From contig CALMRL010000618.1 in NCBI GenBank assembly GCA_937873345.1, positions 1 to 7,788 on the forward strand: a DNA stretch of 7,788 nucleotides. Reading direction: 5' to 3'. Origin of the DNA: an uncultured Beijerinckiaceae bacterium. Its GTDB lineage: Bacteria > Pseudomonadota > Alphaproteobacteria > Rhizobiales > Beijerinckiaceae. The translations under genes were made by a program, and so were the position numbers. Of this stretch, positions 4,204-7,788 are shown piece after piece (the stretch's first letter is position 1; each line of letters begins with the position of its first letter). Under the pieces are notes generated by a model. It was not told the origin of the DNA and made no database searches. It saw only the letters and a program-made list of their open reading frames with translations.

Positions 4204-6687
4204 ATGAGTACGCGTAACGAGTGTTTCGAAGAAGGTAGATGCGGTAGCCCTTTAAGAAGGGTGCGCCGCTGGACGGGTGATCCCCGCGCCGACGTGATGC
4301 TCGACGATCTTGCGCGCGCCGCGCCGGGCGCCGAGCGGCTGGAACTCGCGCGGAGGCTCCACGAACGGCTTGGAGCCGCCTGCACGGAGTACCCGATGTA
4401 CACGCCAGCTCGCGCGTACCCGGCCATGGACCATGTCCTCGCTTTGCTCGGGGAGAGCGACGACGGGGAGGTGTCCGACGATCTCTTCGAGAGGTTTCGG
4501 CAGGCGCAGCGCCAGCGCGGCGAAGAGCTTGACGGCCTCGCGCTGGCGATCGAAGTCGCTGACCTTGAAGAGTTGGCGGCGCGTGAAAACGGCGCCATGC
4601 TCTTGTCGGGAATGCGGTTGCCGGATGCTGCGGAAGCACTTGGTCGCCACACCGAACTGTCTGTCGACGAGATCGTCTCGCGCTTGCTTCGTTTCGAGGT
4701 TGATCCCGACGAAGTTGCAGAGTGGCGGCTGAAGGATGAGGCCGCAAGGGGCCGTCGCTATCGGGATACCTGGCGCTATGACACGAACAGTGCCATCGCC
4801 GAACAGCTTGCCTCGGGCATACCTTTCGAGAGCTACGAGGTTAACGTCGAGCAGTGGTCGCCGTCGCCGGTTGATTACTATCGTGAACTGGCCCGGCAAG
4901 AAGAGGCAGCTCGCGCCAAGGCCGACAAAGCGACCGTGAAGGCGGCCGAGGCGATGGTCCGCGCAGGTTGCCAGGACCGCCGGCCCCTTCTTGCAATCGC
5001 ACGAAAGACGGCGCGCGACACGCTCGCCTCACCGATCAGCGTCGGCGACCTCCGGGACCGGCTCATGAAGGCGCGCGGCGATGGCGAGCACGACGACGTC
5101 GCTCGCGTCGTCGAAGTCTCGATCGAGGTCGCACGCGAGTATCGCGACAAGCCCTTCGATGACGCCGCTGTGGCTGAACGTGTCGACGATATCCTCGCCC
5201 GAATCGATGGGGTTATGGTGAGGCCGGATCAAGCCACCGCGTTCGCCGCACCGCGTTCGGCGCACCCGCCGGTCGTGGTCCCTGCCGCCGTCACGGCTGC
5301 GGCGGTCGGCGACGATCTCGCACCGGCTGCCGGCCCGCGCGAAGTCGCCATCCCGGTCGATGCCGTCAGGCCCGCCGTGGCCAGCAAGCCGATCTCGCTC
5401 GGCCGCCAGCGCGAAGCCGAAATGGACGCATTGACCCACGTCTCCGGCCTCGTCGGCGAGTTGGTCGACTGGATTACTGCTACCTCGATGAAACCAAATA
5501 GAACGCTCGCATTCGCAGGCGCGCTTGCAGTTGTCGGCACGCTCGCCGGTCGAAACTATGAAACCGAAACAAGCCTCCGAACGAATATATACACCATTGG
5601 TCTCGCGCCGTCTGCGTTTGGTAAAGATCACGTTCGATCCTGCTTCAATATTCTTATAGAACGCGCTTGTTGCGGAGAATGGTTGGGCGGCGACGAGATT
5701 GCGTCTGGGACGGGCATGCGACGTCGCGTGGAGGCTCATCCGGCAATGCTCTATATCATCGACGAGTTCGGCGAATTGATGCGCAAGATGGGGGACGCGC
5801 GCTCCGCTCATCATGTTCAGATTCGAGGTCTTCTTCTGCGTTTATTTGAAGCTGCTAGCGATGTCATTCGTGGCGCTGACTATGCTGGCGAAGCAGCTAA
5901 GACAATCCATAATCCAAACGTAAGCGTCTTTGGACTGTCCAATCCTGATAGTTACTGGCAGTCATGCCAGGGCCTCGGAGCAGTCGACGGTTTGATGGCG
6001 CGTTTTCTGACCTTTGCAGTTGGCGACACTTTTGCGCCGAGCGCCCGGCCAACAAAGAAGAAGAATGATCCGCCGCAAACTCTTATCGACGGCCTTCGCG
6101 GCCTGACCCGCAGCCGGGTCGGGGGCAATATGAACGGTCGGCTCGCGGATGGGTCAACGGCGAGCAAGGCGCTCACGGTCCCGTTCGCTGTCGGCGCCGA
6201 AGACGCCTTCTTCAACGCAAAGGAGCAATGGGAGAAAGCGGCATATGCGAAGCGCGGACGTCCCGAGGAGTCGATCTATGGCCGCGTCGTGGGGAACGGG
6301 CTCAAGATCGCGCTTATTCTGGCGATTGGCGTCGATCCCGACGGGCCGGTGATAACAACCGATCTCTTCAACCATGGCCTCCGCATTTCGCAGCTCTGCG
6401 CGGAAACGACATTGCGCGAGATCAGCGGCAGGCTTGCCGATAATGACCGCCAGCGTGAACATGTCGACGTCAAACGCTGGATCGCCGAAGCGGGATGGGC
6501 GGGCATCGGGCGGCGGGAGCTGCTGAAGCGGGTCAACGGCCGCTTCGCCGAGCGCCGCTTCGACGAAATCATTAAACAGCTCGTCGAGGGCTCTCAGGAG
6601 GTCGTCAGCATCCTGCGCGCGACCAAAGGCCGGCCGGCGAACCGTTACGTTGCGGTGGAGCACCTTGGAGCCGACGAGGTGGCCTGA
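4204..6687 (+). CDS. P-loop NTPase, helicase/primase-associated-like replication protein (DUF3987-like)
   Basis: This 827-aa protein probably acts in replication of the element. The ATPase core spans ~425-680. Its P-loop GLAPSAFGKDH (residues 466-476) has Lys474 but Asp475 where Ser/Thr is usual. Walker B is MLYIIDEFGEL with D520 and E521. NVSVFGLSNPDSYW (N580) sits where a sensor 1 belongs, and DGLMARF offers R600 as a possible arginine finger. This arrangement recalls DUF3987-type helicase proteins of phages and plasmids. Residues 1-340 are helical, acidic and unrecognised, with no primase catalytic motif. An Ala/Pro/Val-rich linker lies at ~340-395. The last ~75 residues (WIAEAGWAGIGRRELLKRVN onward) look like a winged helix. 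AGGA (4194-4197) lies 6 bp before the ATG. Assignment to helicase is by motif, not by a database match. Confidence 0.7.
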   Translation: MSTRNECFEEGRCGSPLRRVRRWTGDPRADVMLDDLARAAPGAERLELARRLHERLGAACTEYPMYTPARAYPAMDHVLALLGESDDGEVSDDLFERFRQAQRQRGEELDGLALAIEVADLEELAARENGAMLLSGMRLPDAAEALGRHTELSVDEIVSRLLRFEVDPDEVAEWRLKDEAARGRRYRDTWRYDTNSAIAEQLASGIPFESYEVNVEQWSPSPVDYYRELARQEEAARAKADKATVKAAEAMVRAGCQDRRPLLAIARKTARDTLASPISVGDLRDRLMKARGDGEHDDVARVVEVSIEVAREYRDKPFDDAAVAERVDDILARIDGVMVRPDQATAFAAPRSAHPPVVVPAAVTAAAVGDDLAPAAGPREVAIPVDAVRPAVASKPISLGRQREAEMDALTHVSGLVGELVDWITATSMKPNRTLAFAGALAVVGTLAGRNYETETSLRTNIYTIGLAPSAFGKDHVRSCFNILIERACCGEWLGGDEIASGTGMRRRVEAHPAMLYIIDEFGELMRKMGDARSAHHVQIRGLLLRLFEAASDVIRGADYAGEAAKTIHNPNVSVFGLSNPDSYWQSCQGLGAVDGLMARFLTFAVGDTFAPSARPTKKKNDPPQTLIDGLRGLTRSRVGGNMNGRLADGSTASKALTVPFAVGAEDAFFNAKEQWEKAAYAKRGRPEESIYGRVVGNGLKIALILAIGVDPDGPVITTDLFNHGLRISQLCAETTLREISGRLADNDRQREHVDVKRWIAEAGWAGIGRRELLKRVNGRFAERRFDEIIKQLVEGSQEVVSILRATKGRPANRYVAVEHLGADEVA

Positions 6688-6894
6688 GGGGTCCGACCTT
6701 TTGCAGAGACTTCCGCAAAACTTCGGCGGAAGTTCCGCTTAAGGATCAAGCTTTTGACCCTTTTGCACCTTTTTAGATGTAGAGAGAGTTTGGATGGGTA
6801 TATCTCATGTTTTTTAAAATCATCGGATATTCCCATCCCAACTGAGTCTAGAGGTTCAAAAGTCGCAAAAGGTATTGGGTTGTAGGAGAATAGA
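6688..6894. repeat. AT-rich, repeat-dense spacer, candidate origin or control region
   Basis: This spacer is far more AT-rich than its surroundings and packed with short repeats. TTCCGC (6711-6716), GCGGAA (6726-6731) and TTCCGC (6733-6738) allow two mutually exclusive hairpins. CCTTTTGCA appears at 6697-6705 and 6759-6767, and inverted as GCAAAAGG at 6865-6872. A second CTTTTG lies 9 bp from the latter two copies (6751-6756; 6857-6862 inverted). A 14-bp imperfect inverted repeat (6792-6805 and 6825-6838, GGATGGG then ATATC) encloses a loop with TTTTTTAAAA. Being next to a helicase-like gene, it could be a replication origin; a promoter region for the 265-aa gene (TAAAAT at 6815-6820) is an alternative. 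Confidence 0.45.
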
Positions 6895-7692
6895 TTGAGT
6901 CAACTTCAGGCTGTTGCCGATCATGTCGAGAGCTTGAAGGCGAAAATGCCCGCCGACGGCATGACGGCGGCGGCATTCGAAGCCTTCGCGCTCGGCGCCG
7001 TGCCGCCGACGGAGATAGGACGGGCGATCAGATACCTGCATAATCGAGGCACGGTCCACGTCAGCCGCGCCCGCGGGCGGGTGCGCGTCTTCGCGGAACG
7101 ACCTACCGAAGGTGATGGAAGCCGGGCTCGCCGCGATCGGGCCGACGTGGCGTTGGCGTCGATAGTTGGCCATTTCCGGCGGCTCGGCGAGGCACTTGCG
7201 GCGCGAGACGCTGCGAAGGCTTGTGGTGACGCTGTGAAGGCCAACGAAGCTCGCGACGACCTCGACACGACTGCGGCATGCATCGTCGCGCTTGTTTCGA
7301 AGCACGAGGCCAGGGGAGTGCCGCCGACTCTCCTTCGACAGGCGATGGCGGCGACCTTTGCCCCCGGCGCCTTGAAGTTCCTGACGGGCTTCGAACCGGC
7401 GTTGGCGGTCGACGCGAATCGTACCCTGGCGCTTGCGAATGATGATCGCAGCCGGATCGCTAATGGGCTTGATGACGTCGCGAAGGTTCGTGCGCTCGTT
7501 GGCAAAGCACAGCGACATGGCTTGACGAAGAGCGCGCTGCAACAAGCGATCCGACCGAAGCTCGCTGCTGATGCGCTCGCTGTCATCCTTATTAACCTCG
7601 CTGAAGATGGTGCGATTGAAGCTCGACAGGTTCGCGTGCGAGGCACTGTGTTCGCGACGCGCTACTTCGGGACAGGAATGCTCGACGCGTGA
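6895..7692 (+). CDS. Hypothetical protein with three winged-helix-like repeats
   Basis: No named family is recognised for this 265-aa protein. Three segments align by eye: residues ~7-67 (ESLKAKMPADGMTAAAFEAF), ~127-184 (VALVSKHEARGVPPTLLRQAM, less its last residue) and ~195-258 (RALVGKAQRHGLTKSALQQA). In repeats 1 and 3 each is followed by a leucine-rich helix, a Gly turn and an Arg-rich hairpin ending in VFA, as in a winged helix. A helical stretch (~75-125) separates the first two. The pattern suggests a DNA-binding protein, perhaps acting on the AT-rich spacer just upstream. The start is TTG 6895, supported by AGGAG (6884-6888) 6 bp upstream; no ATG is better placed. The C-terminal winged helix of the 827-aa protein has a similar layout. 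Confidence 0.65.
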   Translation: MSQLQAVADHVESLKAKMPADGMTAAAFEAFALGAVPPTEIGRAIRYLHNRGTVHVSRARGRVRVFAERPTEGDGSRARRDRADVALASIVGHFRRLGEALAARDAAKACGDAVKANEARDDLDTTAACIVALVSKHEARGVPPTLLRQAMAATFAPGALKFLTGFEPALAVDANRTLALANDDRSRIANGLDDVAKVRALVGKAQRHGLTKSALQQAIRPKLAADALAVILINLAEDGAIEARQVRVRGTVFATRYFGTGMLDA

Positions 7693-7788
7693 CGTTGCGG
7701 CCAGCGCTGATCGTCAAGGCGTGGCCGACAGGCGCGATGCCGTCGGGAGGGGTGCCCCGACACGGGAGGGGGCGAGCTGCCGCGGGAG
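7689..7788 (+). CDS. Possible start of a further gene, truncated by window end
   Basis: A GTG at 7689 overlaps the stop of the 265-aa gene as GTGA, and this frame stays open to the window edge (33 codons, MTLRPALIVKAWPTGAMPSG at the start). AGGA (7674-7677) lies 11 bp upstream, further than ideal. A GTCGGG/CCCGAC inverted repeat (7742-7761) falls inside the frame and the composition is glycine/arginine-rich, both reasons for doubt. No product can be suggested. Confidence 0.2.
   Translation, partial: MTLRPALIVKAWPTGAMPSGGVPRHGRGRAAAG

Larger units (their letters stand above)
58..7788. mobile_element. Integrated element, left end (satellite- or IME-like), right end not in window
   Basis: The call rests on a tRNA-Thr 3' fragment next to a tyrosine recombinase gene, followed by an AlpA-type regulator, further small HTH genes and a helicase-like P-loop protein. 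This order resembles the early region of P4-like phage satellites and related integrative elements. No structural, packaging, conjugation or cargo gene is visible, so whether it is a satellite, prophage remnant, phage-plasmid or integrative mobilisable element is open. The right boundary is unknown and the feature runs off the window. Confidence 0.7.

Noticed and set aside
5029..5814. 261-codon minus-strand frame opposite the 827-aa gene
   Set aside because: Arg/Asp-rich antisense shadow; the plus strand carries the P-loop and Walker B motifs in the same interval.
6856..7646. Two long minus-strand frames opposite the 265-aa gene
   Set aside because: Both are Arg/Ser/Ala-rich shadows. The plus frame has an AGGAG ribosome binding site and internal repeats at the protein level.

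Overview
The window looks like the left end of an integrated mobile element in a GC-rich proteobacterium, most likely an alphaproteobacterium. That placement is inference. It rests on high GC coding regions, a tRNA with a genome-encoded CCA, a P4-type integrase and a near-leaderless promoter; no gene here fixes the genus. Positions 1-57 are probably chromosomal flank. Positions 58-102 are the 3' half of a tRNA-Thr(CGT) on the minus strand, cut exactly at the anticodon loop. This is the signature of an attachment site. Everything to the right appears to be element DNA, and the other junction, which should carry the intact tRNA, is outside the window.

Layout from left to right. (a) Integration module: attachment site, five copies of TGGGAAGC that look like integrase arm sites, the tyrosine recombinase gene (263-1435), and an unrecognised 230-aa gene coupled to it by an ATGA overlap (1432-2124). 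(b) Regulatory module: an AlpA-type regulator (2212-2415), a convergent minus-strand HTH protein (2428-2943) with its own promoter, a 540-base intergenic region holding a double palindrome and a candidate small RNA with a strong terminator, an unrecognised acidic 90-aa gene (3481-3753), stem-loops, and a third small HTH gene (3950-4144) behind an inverted-repeat operator candidate. (c) Replication-like module: an 827-aa P-loop NTPase resembling phage and plasmid helicase/primase-associated proteins (4204-6687), an AT-rich repeat-bearing spacer (6688-6894), and a 265-aa protein that seems to consist of three winged-helix-like repeats (6895-7692). The last 96 bases are open in one frame but undiagnostic.

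Taken together, integrase + AlpA-type regulator + several small HTH proteins + a helicase-like replication protein next to a repeat-rich AT-rich tract resembles the early half of a P4-like phage satellite or an autonomously replicating integrative element. No capsid, terminase, conjugation or defence gene is visible, so the type of element cannot be fixed from this window. The most interesting unexplained parts are the 827-aa/AT-rich spacer/265-aa unit (possible replicator), the 11-bp-phased repeats before int, the double palindrome at 3032-3067, and the minus-strand small RNA candidate.
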